Position numbers and translations under genes: made by a program. From Microbacterium sp. No. 7 (GTDB lineage Bacteria; Actinomycetota; Actinomycetes; Actinomycetales; Microbacteriaceae), in contig NZ_CP012697.1 in NCBI RefSeq assembly GCF_001314225.1, positions 3,224,001 to 3,288,000 of the forward strand: a DNA stretch of 64,000 nt, given 5' to 3'. Positions 17,073 to 24,464 of the stretch are shown here, piece after piece (the first letter of the stretch is position 1; every line of letters begins with the position of its first letter). The notes below the pieces were generated by a model. It did no database searches. It was not told where the DNA came from and saw only the letters and a list, made by a program, of their open reading frames with translations.

Positions 17073-17168
17073 TTGCAGAATCTGTTTCAGTTCACAAGTG
17101 GCAATCGTGAGCAAGTTCCTTGATTCTGCAAGCAACGTGGGAATCTCAGGGAACAGGAATCAGATTCC
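17073..17168. promoter_or_regulatory. Divergent operator region with GAATC/GATTC inverted repeats
   Basis: The 196-bp gap between the DUF35 and SDR genes has an inverted pair TTGCAGAATC (17073-17082) and GATTCTGCAA (17122-17131), a 9-bp palindrome CAGAATCTG (17076-17084) and a perfect 13-bp palindrome GGAATCAGATTCC (17156-17168). The last shares the 11-base core GAATCAGATTC with the palindrome at 29992-30008. The likely binder is a TetR protein, the nearest being encoded at 18282. I could not assign -35/-10 boxes with confidence. Confidence 0.65.
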
Positions 17169-17229
17169 AGTTTTTGTGGCAGACTGGCCTCGTCTGGCAT
17201 CTGTCTCACTACACGAAGGAGTGCGCACA

Positions 17230-18105
17230 ATGGGAACTCTCGAAGGCCGGGTGGCGATCGTCACCGGCGGCGGGAACGGCATCGGCGCGGCGGTCGCACG
17301 CCGCTTCGCCGCGGAAGGGGCGCGCGTCGTCATCAACGACCTCGGCGCATCGCGCGAGGGCGAGGGCAGCGACGCGACCCCCGGTCAGAGGATCGTCGAG
17401 GAGATCGCCGCGGCGGGCGGCGAGGCCGTCGTCGACGGCGGCGACATCGCCGACCTCGCGACGGGCGAGCGCCTCGTCGAGCTGGCCGTGAGCCGCTTCG
17501 GCCGCCTCGACATCGTGGTGAACGCCGCCGGCTTCCTGCGCGACCGCATGATCTTCAACATGACCGAGGACGACTGGGACTCGGTCATCCGCGTGCACCT
17601 GAAGGGCCACTTCAGCACGGCGCGGCCCGCCTCGGCCTACTTCCGCGAGCAGCGCAACCCCGACGGCCACTACCGCATCATCAACTTCACGTCGGCGTCG
17701 GGCCTGCACGGCTCCCCCGGCCAGGCCAACTACGCGGCCGCGAAGCTGGGGATCTACGGCCTGACCCTCTCGCTCGCGCAGGGCCTCGCCCGCTACGGCG
17801 TCACCGCGAACGCCATCTCCCCCGTCGCCGCCACCCGCATGACGGCGGAGCAGGGCGCGACCGGCACGCCCGAGGACGTCGCGCACGTCATCGAGTACAT
17901 CGCCAGCGAGCGCGCCGACTGGCTGACCGGGCGGGCGATCTCGGCGATGGGGCCGCAGATCGGCCTGTACAACATCCCCGAGCAGATCGCGAGCATGCGC
18001 CGCGACACGGAGGCCGGCTCGAGCACGTTCGCGACCGATTTCGAGAACGCGTTCCGCCCGCTCGCCGACGGCCTGCCGCCGTCGCCGTTCAACCCGCAGC
18101 GCTAG
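17230..18105 (+). CDS. SDR-family 3-hydroxyacyl-CoA dehydrogenase-like protein
   Basis: This 291-residue SDR has the motif TGGGNGIG (12-19), NAAG, catalytic Ser in FTSASG and YAAAK. The stretch AGFLRDRMIFNMTEDDWDSV is typical of the dehydrogenase domain of peroxisomal multifunctional enzyme type 2/17-beta-HSD4 and its bacterial homologues, which oxidise 3-hydroxyacyl-CoA or hydroxysteroids. ATG at 17230 (MGTLEGRVAIV) is chosen because upstream frame extends into promoter palindromes. It is divergent from the DUF35-thiolase operon and probably serves the same pathway under shared control. A hairpin terminator follows. Confidence 0.9.
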   Translation: MGTLEGRVAIVTGGGNGIGAAVARRFAAEGARVVINDLGASREGEGSDATPGQRIVEEIAAAGGEAVVDGGDIADLATGERLVELAVSRFGRLDIVVNAAGFLRDRMIFNMTEDDWDSVIRVHLKGHFSTARPASAYFREQRNPDGHYRIINFTSASGLHGSPGQANYAAAKLGIYGLTLSLAQGLARYGVTANAISPVAATRMTAEQGATGTPEDVAHVIEYIASERADWLTGRAISAMGPQIGLYNIPEQIASMRRDTEAGSSTFATDFENAFRPLADGLPPSPFNPQR

Positions 18106-18111
18106 CATTTT

Positions 18112-18143
18112 CCGTGTGCGCCCGGCCCGGCGGGCGCACACGG
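18112..18143 (+). terminator. Hairpin terminator after SDR gene
   Basis: A 13-bp perfect stem (arms 18112-18124 and 18131-18143, 6-nt loop) begins 7 bp after the SDR stop codon. It separates the SDR gene from the downstream TetR gene. Confidence 0.75.
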
Positions 18144-18281
18144 GACGAACACGTACCTAGAATGGCATACAGAAACCGTCCTGGGCGCGCCGTGATCGGC
18201 GACGCCCCGGACACATCGAAGGCAACGCCGCTGATTGATATTCTTCGCGAGCCCGCCATTGCCATGTAGGAAGGATCGCGA

Positions 18282-19010
18282 ATGCGACCGCAACCGCGAA
18301 CGACCGGGTCGGCCATCCCCGCGACTCCGAGCACCCCCGCCCAGCGCGAACGCTGGCGGCGCATCGTGGACGAGACGCTGGGGCTGCTGCGCGAGGGCGG
18401 CAAGGACGCCGTCCAGATGAAGGAGCTCTCGGTGCGCTCCGGCGTCGCGCTCGCGACGCTCTACCGCTACTTCCCCTCCAAGCAGCATCTGCTGCTGGGC
18501 GTGCTGCTGCACAACTACCGCCTCTCCCAGGAGAAGTTCCGCAAGCAGCCGCCGCTGCAGGGCACGCCGCGCGAACGCGTCGCGACCTATCTGCTGCGCG
18601 CGTTCAACTACGACATGCGGCATCCCGAGTTCAACGCGGCGATCCAGAGCGTGTACTTCGAGGCGACCTCGGGCGCCGCCCAGATCGTCGAGGAGATCAG
18701 CACGGCGCAGCTGCGCACGATCCTCGCCGCCGTCGGCCCGCTCTCCGACGCGCAGATGCAGGTGCTGCCCGCCGTCCTGGCCCTCGCCCGCGCCGCGGGC
18801 GCGCAGTGGGTCGTCGGCACGCTGTCGCAGTCGGAGGTCCGCTTCCAGATCCTGTCGGCCTGCCGACTGCTGGAGATCCCCGAGGAGGCGGTCTTCGAGG
18901 ACCTTCGCGCCGCCCAGACCAACTCGATGCCGTCGGACGTCGAGGCCGCGCGTGCGGACCGGCCGCGCACCGACGCCTCGCCCGCCGAGGCGTCGCACGC
19001 CGACGCCTGA
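18282..19010 (+). CDS. TetR-family transcriptional regulator
   Basis: This 242-residue regulator has the helix-turn-helix segment MKELSVRSGVALATLYRYFP at about residues 47-66, continuing SKQHLL, as in many lipid- and steroid-responsive TetR proteins including the KstR group. The C-terminal 30 residues are Ala/Asp-rich and probably disordered. ATG at 18282 follows an AGGAAGGATC ribosome site. Its position beside the igr-like operon makes it the best candidate for the GAATC-type palindromes at 17.1 and 30.0 kb. The ligand is probably an acyl-CoA intermediate, by analogy only. Confidence 0.88.
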   Translation: MRPQPRTTGSAIPATPSTPAQRERWRRIVDETLGLLREGGKDAVQMKELSVRSGVALATLYRYFPSKQHLLLGVLLHNYRLSQEKFRKQPPLQGTPRERVATYLLRAFNYDMRHPEFNAAIQSVYFEATSGAAQIVEEISTAQLRTILAAVGPLSDAQMQVLPAVLALARAAGAQWVVGTLSQSEVRFQILSACRLLEIPEEAVFEDLRAAQTNSMPSDVEAARADRPRTDASPAEASHADA

Positions 19011-19025
19011 TCCGCACGACCCGCA

Positions 19026-19067
19026 CGCGAATCGGCCGGTGCCCCGAGGGGCACCGGCCGATTCGCG
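19026..19067. terminator. Strong bidirectional hairpin terminator
   Basis: Arms 19026-19045 and 19048-19067 are perfectly complementary over 20 nt, so about 19 pairs form around a tight loop. It lies between the convergent TetR and transporter genes. Confidence 0.85.
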
Positions 19068-19080
19068 TCGAACGGCGGCG

Positions 19081-20496
19081 TCAGACGCCCGCCATCCAGG
19101 CCGGCAGGATGATCAGCAGCCACGCCACGCCGGGCGCGAGCACCACGATGCCTCCCGCGTAGCCGAGGAACTGACGGTTCAGCACCTTGTGGTCGAGGTT
19201 CTTGTCGGCCGCGAACGGCGCGAGCGCCAGGGCGCCGAAGATCGAGAACGGGCTCACGTCGACGACCGTCGCCGAGAGTCCGATCGCCGCGACGACGAGC
19301 AGGACCATGGTCGTCGAGGCGCCCTCGGCGCCGAGCACCGCGAACGCGATCGGGAACATGATCGTCATCGTCGCGAGCGACGACGCGAACGCCGAGAGGA
19401 TCGCGGCGATGTAGCAGATGATCAGGATCGCGACCAGGCCGCCCGCGCCGCCGAGCAGGCCCGCGGCCCACTGCACCGCACCCGCGGCCTCCATGACGCC
19501 GACGTAGACGATCATTCCCGAGAGCAGCAGCAGCACGTGCCACGGCACGTCGGTGAACGGCTTGCCGCGCAGCTTCGACGGCAGGAGCAGCAGCAGCGGC
19601 AGCGTCACGAGCGTGCCCGCGAGGGCGAGGTCGAGACGGAGGATGCCGGCGAGCACGAGCAGCACGGCGAACGCGACGAGCGACGCGTAGCGCGCGAGCT
19701 GCATGCGGCTGACCGACTTCGCGGGGGCGTCGAGCCCCAGGTCGAGCGCGGGCAGCGTCGTGACCGGCTGCGCTCCCGAGCCGCCCTGGCCGTCGGCGGG
19801 CCTCGGCGCGGTGCCCGACGTCCCGGGGAGCGCTCCGCCGGCGAGCTCCGCCTCGGCGGCCTCCTCGTCGAGCACGGGGCGGCGACGGATCGCGCTCAGG
19901 CCGCCGAAGAGGATGAAGCCCACGGCGGCGACGAGCGTGTTGAAGACGAAGACCACGACGAACGGGATCCACGGGTCGTATTCGAAGCCCGCCTGCTCGA
20001 CGATGCCCCGCGCGATGATGTTGTAGCCGGCGATCGGGAAGAACGCGGCCGTCTGCGTGCCGTGCACGACCGCGAGCCCGGTGAGCAGCGGGTTGGCGCC
20101 GTAGCGCACGGTGTACCGGGCGCCGATCCCGGCGAGGATCGGGATCGCCGCGATGTTCGCGATGGGCGCGAGGATGGCGGCGGCGAGGAAGAGCACGATG
20201 GGCATGAGCCCGTGGCGGCCGCGGGTCAGCGCGACGACCTTCTCCATGAGCCAGTCGATCGTCCCGTTGGTTCCCATGATGGCGAGCAGGACCATCAGCA
20301 CGGTCATCTGCAGGAACGTGCTCGCGGGGAACATCGCGAACACCTCGGCGCTCGGCAGCTGCATCACGAGGAAGCCCAGGACGAACGCCGCGAGGAGCGC
20401 GAGGAATCCCAGGTTGATGTTCAGCGTCGTGCCGACGACGAAGATCAGGAGGAGGATGACGACGGACCAGACCTCAAGACTCATGGCGGCCACCAC
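19081..20496 (-). CDS. MatC-type dicarboxylate transporter (ion transporter superfamily)
   Basis: This 471-residue membrane protein has about 11-12 hydrophobic segments in two halves separated by a soluble linker (roughly residues 205-260, Gly/Ala/Pro-rich). The N-terminus MSLEVWSVVILLLIFVVGTT resembles the MatC N-terminal domain of malonate/dicarboxylate carriers, and paired re-entrant-like segments (ILAPIANIAAIP, SAFASSLATMTIMFP) suit the SLC13-related ion transporter fold. It would import a small organic acid using a cation gradient. It is transcribed alone from a well-formed promoter containing a palindrome. Confidence 0.82.
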   Translation of the reverse strand: MVAAMSLEVWSVVILLLIFVVGTTLNINLGFLALLAAFVLGFLVMQLPSAEVFAMFPASTFLQMTVLMVLLAIMGTNGTIDWLMEKVVALTRGRHGLMPIVLFLAAAILAPIANIAAIPILAGIGARYTVRYGANPLLTGLAVVHGTQTAAFFPIAGYNIIARGIVEQAGFEYDPWIPFVVVFVFNTLVAAVGFILFGGLSAIRRRPVLDEEAAEAELAGGALPGTSGTAPRPADGQGGSGAQPVTTLPALDLGLDAPAKSVSRMQLARYASLVAFAVLLVLAGILRLDLALAGTLVTLPLLLLLPSKLRGKPFTDVPWHVLLLLSGMIVYVGVMEAAGAVQWAAGLLGGAGGLVAILIICYIAAILSAFASSLATMTIMFPIAFAVLGAEGASTTMVLLVVAAIGLSATVVDVSPFSIFGALALAPFAADKNLDHKVLNRQFLGYAGGIVVLAPGVAWLLIILPAWMAGV

Positions 20497-20652
20497 CCTC
20501 GCGCGTCGTCGGTGGGGTGGTCTTCTTGCGGTGCCGAGCTCGCGCTCGGCCGGCGGCGTGCCTCATCGGCCGGATCTCCTTCGATCGTCCTCACGGGCCG
20601 TGGCGACGGCTCCGTGACTTTCGTCATTGAATCGCTTCGTGAGCTGATTCAG

Positions 20653-20681
20653 ATACTAGAACGCTTTCTAGTTTTTGTCAC
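20653..20681 (-). promoter_or_regulatory. Promoter with operator in the spacer, for the MatC-like gene
   Basis: On the minus strand GTGACA (20676-20681), a 17-bp spacer and TAGTAT (20653-20658) form a good vegetative promoter. The 16-bp perfect palindrome CTAGAACGCTTTCTAG arms (20656-20671; CTAGAA/TTCTAG) fill the spacer and touch the -10, an ideal repressor position. A looser TGAATC/GATTCA inverted pair (20628-20651) lies just downstream. Confidence 0.65.
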
Positions 20682-20737
20682 GCGAAAGTCAGGACATCGG
20701 ATTTTTCACGGTGCAGGGCGCCGGATGACGGAGAATA

Positions 20738-20759
20738 CAACCAGAACGCGTTCTCGTTG
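20738..20759. promoter_or_regulatory. Second AGAACGC-type palindrome upstream of MatC-like gene
   Basis: A 22-bp palindrome with a single mismatched pair, centred on AGAACGCGTTCT, lies 85 bp centre to centre from the operator at 20656-20671, with which it shares AGAACGC-N-TTCT. Two sites eight helical turns apart suggest looping or cooperative binding. No LacI- or GntR-type gene is adjacent. Confidence 0.55.
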
Positions 20760-20782
20760 TCGTAATCTCCGGCGGAGCGGCG

Positions 20783-21175
20783 TCAGGCCGGGCCCGCGCG
20801 CTCCCAGCGCAGATCGTGCTGCCGGCCGTCCGGCTGCCGCGGAGGCAGCAGCGACAGCTCGCCGTCGTGCAGCTCGAGCCGTCGCACGGCGATCGTGCCG
20901 ACCATGCTCGGCAGATGCGCGGCGTCGACGAGGGTCTTCAGCGTGGCGTCCTCGACGACGTAGTTGCCGCAGTACGAGGCGTAGGCGCGGACGGCGCCCG
21001 GCGGCAGCGCCGTCCGCCCGTCGCTCACCATCGCGATCATGCGGCCGTCGGGGCGCAGGACCAGCCGCCCCATCGGAACGGGACCGTAGGGATCGGGCAG
21101 CGGCGCGCCCGACGCGTCCACGGCGCGCACCGCCGTCAGCCGCCACGTTCCGTGCACGTCCTCCGCGGTGATCAT
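20783..21175 (-). CDS. Lipocalin-like domain protein
   Basis: This 130-residue protein begins with VHGTWRLTAVRA, the start of the lipocalin-like fold (DUF-type lipocalin_2), followed by strand-rich sequence with YGPVPMGRLVLRPDGRMIAMV and YCGNYVVED. It has no signal peptide, so it probably acts in the cytosol, perhaps binding a hydrophobic ligand. Its ATG at 21175 overlaps the stop of the thiamine-diphosphate subunit gene by 4 nt. It is the last gene of the two-binding-protein ABC operon. Its exact function is unknown. Confidence 0.8.
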   Translation of the reverse strand: MITAEDVHGTWRLTAVRAVDASGAPLPDPYGPVPMGRLVLRPDGRMIAMVSDGRTALPPGAVRAYASYCGNYVVEDATLKTLVDAAHLPSMVGTIAVRRLELHDGELSLLPPRQPDGRQHDLRWERAGPA

Positions 21176-21849
21176 GCCGCCCCTCCCCTGCTCTCCCGGC
21201 CGCCCGTCTCCCCGCCGTCCGTCTTCCCGCCATCCAGGGACTGCGCCCTCATCGCCGCGAGCTGGGCGGCGAAGCCCGGCGACGACGGCCACGACGACGG
21301 CGCGACCTCGCCCTGCCCGCGGATCACGAGGGAGACCAACGCGGGACCGGCATCCGCGAACACCTCGGCGACGCCCTCCAGCTCGGCGGCGGTGCGGTAG
21401 CGGACCACCCGCCGGTACCCGGCGGCGCGGGCCAGGTCGCAGAGGTCGGCCGCGCCGCGACCCGGCACCGGCTGCGCCCCGGAGGTCTGGTAGACGCCGT
21501 TCTCGAAGACGACGTGGAAGAGGTTCCGGGGCGCGAGGCCGCCGATCGACACGAGCGTGCCGAGCTGCATCAGCAGGCTCCCGTCGCCGTCGAGCACGAG
21601 GACGCCCGCATCGGGACGTCCGAGGGCGAGGCCCAGGCCGAGCGCGGCGGCGCTGCCCATGCTGCCCGCGAGGTCGATGTTGCGCTCGTGCCCCTGCCCG
21701 GCGGCGGCCCAGGGGGCGATCGCCTGCATCGTCACGACCGAGAGCATCGTGCCGCGGTGCCGTGCCAGCACGTCGACCGCCTCGGTGCGCAGCATCCCCT
21801 CGCCCGCGTGGACGCCGCCGCCCGCGTGCACGCCGCCGCCCGCGCTCAC
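21172..21849 (-). CDS. Thiamine-diphosphate-binding decarboxylase, C-terminal-type subunit
   Basis: This 225-residue protein is the C-terminal TPP domain of the acetolactate synthase/decarboxylase family as a separate polypeptide. The signature is GDGSLLMQLG (cofactor Mg motif GDG) and a later FENGVYQTSG. It resembles the beta subunit of sulfopyruvate/phosphonopyruvate-type decarboxylases. I place the start at GTG 21849, which overlaps the alpha gene stop as GTGA. ATG at 21795 is the alternative; it would drop a short repeated segment (AGGGVHAGGGVHAGEG) encoded by a near-perfect 18-bp tandem repeat. The substrate, a 2-oxo acid, is unknown. Confidence 0.82.
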   Translation of the reverse strand: MSAGGGVHAGGGVHAGEGMLRTEAVDVLARHRGTMLSVVTMQAIAPWAAAGQGHERNIDLAGSMGSAAALGLGLALGRPDAGVLVLDGDGSLLMQLGTLVSIGGLAPRNLFHVVFENGVYQTSGAQPVPGRGAADLCDLARAAGYRRVVRYRTAAELEGVAEVFADAGPALVSLVIRGQGEVAPSSWPSSPGFAAQLAAMRAQSLDGGKTDGGETGGRESRGGAA

Positions 21850-22358
21850 GGCTCCCCCGTCTCTGCGCCCACGAGGAGCGCGACGGGACCGCGCTCCTCG
21901 TGGGCTCGGGCGACCGCGGCACCGATGTGCACGAGGTCCCCGGGCTGCTCGAGCCGGTGGTGGGGGACACCCCACAGCTCGAGCGTCGGCTCCGTGAGCC
22001 CGACGACCCTCACGGCGTGGTCGCGCGAGGGGACGGCGGGGTCGCGGAGGAACTCGCCGACGAGCATCGGCGTCGGCACGCGGGCGTCGAGCGCGATCCC
22101 GCGGAGGCTGTTCATGGCCGCGAACAGCCCCGCGTTCTGGATCAGCAGGAGGGGCGCGTGCCCGCCCGCCCACAGCCCGGCCGCCACGGCGAAGGCCTCG
22201 TCCTCGGTGCACACCGTGACGAGCACGGGCGACTCCTCCTCGGCGAGCACCGCGAGCAGCGTGCGCTGATGCGTGTCGGGCACGGTCACGACGTGCGTCA
22301 CCCCGGCGTCGCGCAGGGCGTCGTGAAGCGCGCGGGGGTCGAGACGGCGGGCGGGCAC
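21846..22358 (-). CDS. Thiamine-diphosphate-binding decarboxylase, N-terminal-type subunit
   Basis: This 170-residue protein is the pyrimidine-binding (PYR) half of a TPP enzyme, with TEDEAFAVAAGLWAGG carrying the Glu that activates thiamine and QNAGLFAAMNSL. It matches the alpha subunit layout of sulfopyruvate decarboxylase (ComD) and phosphonopyruvate decarboxylase, which likewise occur as split subunits. It would form a heteromer with the next gene product and decarboxylate a 2-oxo acid to an aldehyde. No ComA-C or Ppm genes are present, so the coenzyme M or phosphonate role is not supported. Confidence 0.82.
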   Translation of the reverse strand: MPARRLDPRALHDALRDAGVTHVVTVPDTHQRTLLAVLAEEESPVLVTVCTEDEAFAVAAGLWAGGHAPLLLIQNAGLFAAMNSLRGIALDARVPTPMLVGEFLRDPAVPSRDHAVRVVGLTEPTLELWGVPHHRLEQPGDLVHIGAAVARAHEERGPVALLVGAETGEP

Positions 22359-22368
22359 GGCCGGCCTC

Positions 22369-23406
22369 CTACGCCACGGCGGCGGGCGCGTCGCCGCCGT
22401 CCGCGCCGCTCATCTCGTCGACGAGCGGGAAGTGGCAGGCCGCGTACTGACCGGGCCGCACCTCGCGCATCCGGGGCTCCTCGACGGCGCACCGCTCCTG
22501 GGCGATGGGGCACCGCGTGCGGAACCGGCATCCGGTCGGCGGGCTGAGCGGCGACGGCAGGTCTCCGCCGAGCGCGGGGCCGGCGAACCCCTTCTCCGGA
22601 TCGGTGAGGGGCACCGAGTCGAGCAGTCCCCGCGTGTAGGGGTGCGCCGGGTTGTCGTAGACCTCCACGGCGTCGCCGAACTCGCAGGTCTTGCCCAGAT
22701 ACATGACGAGGACGTTGTCGCTCACCCCGCGCACGACGCCGAGGTCGTGCGCGATGAACACGATCGTGAGGTCGAACTGCCGCTTCAGGTCCTCGAGCAG
22801 GTTGAGGATCTGCGCCTGCACCGACACGTCGAGCGCCGACACGGGCTCGTCGCAGATGAGCAGGCGCGGGCTCAGCGCCAGCGCGCGGCCGATCGCGACG
22901 CGCTGCGCCTGCCCGCCCGACAGCTGCCGCGGCAGCATGGTGGCGAAGCGCTCGCCCGGCAGGCCCACCTGCTCGAGCATCTCCTTCGACTTCGCCTCGC
23001 GCTCCGCGGCGGGCCGCTGGGCGATCGTGAGGCCCTCGACGATGAGGTCCTTGACGTCGCGCCGCGGGTTGAGCGACGAGACGGGGTCCTGGAAGATCAT
23101 CTGGATCTCGCGGCGCAGCTCGCGCATGCGCCCCTCGGAGAGCTGCTCGATCGCCTCGTCGCCGAAGCGGATGCGGCCGCCCGCGATGGGGTCGAGCCGC
23201 AGCACGGCGCGCCCCGTCGTGGACTTGCCGCAGCCCGACTCGCCCACGATGCCGAGGGTCTCCCCCTGCAGCAGGTCGAAGCTGATGTCGGCGACGGCTT
23301 TGAAGCTGCCGCCCTTCGTGTGGTATTCGACCTCCAGGCCGTCTACCGACAGGAGGGCCTTGTCCCCCCGGAGATGCGCGTTCCCGCTACCGGCCAACGA
23401 GCTCAC
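22369..23406 (-). CDS. Oligopeptide-type ABC transporter ATPase (DppF/OppF-like)
   Basis: This 345-residue ATPase has Walker A GESGCGKST (55-63), signature LSGGQAQRVA, Walker B LLICDEP and switch His in IAHD. The C-terminal oligopeptide-type extension has four cysteines in CRFRTRCPIAQERC and ACHFP, which in homologues can hold an iron-sulfur cluster. Its start overlaps the sister ATPase gene by 20 nt. It energises the permease pair encoded upstream at 26-28 kb. Confidence 0.93.
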   Translation of the reverse strand: MSSLAGSGNAHLRGDKALLSVDGLEVEYHTKGGSFKAVADISFDLLQGETLGIVGESGCGKSTTGRAVLRLDPIAGGRIRFGDEAIEQLSEGRMRELRREIQMIFQDPVSSLNPRRDVKDLIVEGLTIAQRPAAEREAKSKEMLEQVGLPGERFATMLPRQLSGGQAQRVAIGRALALSPRLLICDEPVSALDVSVQAQILNLLEDLKRQFDLTIVFIAHDLGVVRGVSDNVLVMYLGKTCEFGDAVEVYDNPAHPYTRGLLDSVPLTDPEKGFAGPALGGDLPSPLSPPTGCRFRTRCPIAQERCAVEEPRMREVRPGQYAACHFPLVDEMSGADGGDAPAAVA

Positions 23407-24403
23407 CTTCCTTCGCGTCCGCCCGCAGCACGGGCACTGGGTTCACGCATGCCACCGCGTGGTCGGAGCCGACGGCGTCCATCGGCGGCTGGCCCGTCTT
23501 GCACGCGTCGAGCGCGAAGTCGCAGCGCGGCGCGAAACGGCATCCGGCCGGCGGATCGGTCGGCGACGGCAGCGAGCCGCGGATCAGCTGCAGCGGCGAA
23601 TGCCGCTCGTGGTCGATCGTCGGCGTGGCGCCGAGCAGCGCGTGCGTGTAGCGGTGCCGCGGCGCGTCGAAGACCTGCCGCGTCGAGCCGATCTCCGCGA
23701 GCCGGCCCGCGTACATCACCGACACCCGGTCGGTGCGGCCGGCCACGACGGCGAGGTCGTGGCTGATGAGCATGAGCGACATGCCGCGCTGCGTCTGCAC
23801 CTTGCGCAGCAGGTCGAGCACCTGGCGCTGGATGGTCACGTCGAGCGCCGTCGTGGGCTCGTCGGCGATGAGCAGGTCGGGCTCGCACGCCAGCGCCACG
23901 GCGAGCATGACGCGCTGCCGCATGCCGCCCGACAGCTCGTGGGGGTACGCACGCAGGCGCCGCTCGGGATCGGGCACGCCGACCTCCTTCAGCAGGTCGA
24001 GCGCGCGCGAGTTCGCCTCCGACCGCGAGACGCCGAGATGCTTGCGCATGCCCTCCGTCAACTGGCGATCCACCCGCACCACCGGATTGAGCGACCGCCC
24101 CGGATCCTGGAACACCATCGCGATCTGCTTGCCCCAGACCTCCTCCTGCTCCTTCCGCCTCAGCGAGAGCAGGTCGCGGCCCTGGAAGATCACCTCCCCC
24201 GTGCGACCCGACCAGTGGGGCATGAGGCCCATGATGGCGCGCGCCATCACCGACTTGCCGGAGCCCGACTCCCCCACGACGCCGAGGGCCTGGCCCTCGG
24301 CGACATCGAGGGAGACGCCGTCCACGGCTTTCACGACACCGCGCGGGGTGCCGATGTACGCGTGCAGGTCACGGACCTGCAGCAGCGGCTGTGTGGTGCT
24401 CAA
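23387..24403 (-). CDS. Oligopeptide-type ABC transporter ATPase (DppD/OppD-like)
   Basis: This 338-residue ATPase has Walker A GESGSGKS (44-51), signature ELSGGMRQRV, Walker B LLIADEP, H-loop ISHD and a C-terminal oligopeptide domain with cysteines in CRFAPRCDFALDAC. The start appears to be TTG at 24403 (LSTTQPLLQ), with GAGG 10 nt upstream; the frame continues upstream only through Arg-rich sequence over the intercistronic hairpin. It pairs with the downstream ATPase. Confidence 0.9.
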   Translation of the reverse strand: MSTTQPLLQVRDLHAYIGTPRGVVKAVDGVSLDVAEGQALGVVGESGSGKSVMARAIMGLMPHWSGRTGEVIFQGRDLLSLRRKEQEEVWGKQIAMVFQDPGRSLNPVVRVDRQLTEGMRKHLGVSRSEANSRALDLLKEVGVPDPERRLRAYPHELSGGMRQRVMLAVALACEPDLLIADEPTTALDVTIQRQVLDLLRKVQTQRGMSLMLISHDLAVVAGRTDRVSVMYAGRLAEIGSTRQVFDAPRHRYTHALLGATPTIDHERHSPLQLIRGSLPSPTDPPAGCRFAPRCDFALDACKTGQPPMDAVGSDHAVACVNPVPVLRADAKEGELVGR

Positions 24404-24423
24404 TCTCGTCGTTCCTCTCCTCG

Positions 24424-24453
24424 GCCGGGGCGCCCTGTGCGGGGCGCCCCGGC
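24424..24453 (-). terminator. Intercistronic hairpin after binding-protein gene
   Basis: A perfect 12-bp stem (arms 24424-24435 and 24442-24453, 6-nt loop) lies between the binding-protein stop and the TTG start of the ATPase gene. It could stabilise the upstream mRNA or reduce read-through, giving more binding protein than ATPase. Confidence 0.65.
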
Positions 24454-24464
24454 GCATGGTCCTG

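Noticed and set aside
21846..22358. Coenzyme M biosynthesis (ComDE) assignment for the split decarboxylase
   Set aside because: No sulfolactate or phosphosulfolactate genes are nearby, and the two subunits alone cannot distinguish sulfopyruvate from other oxo-acid substrates.
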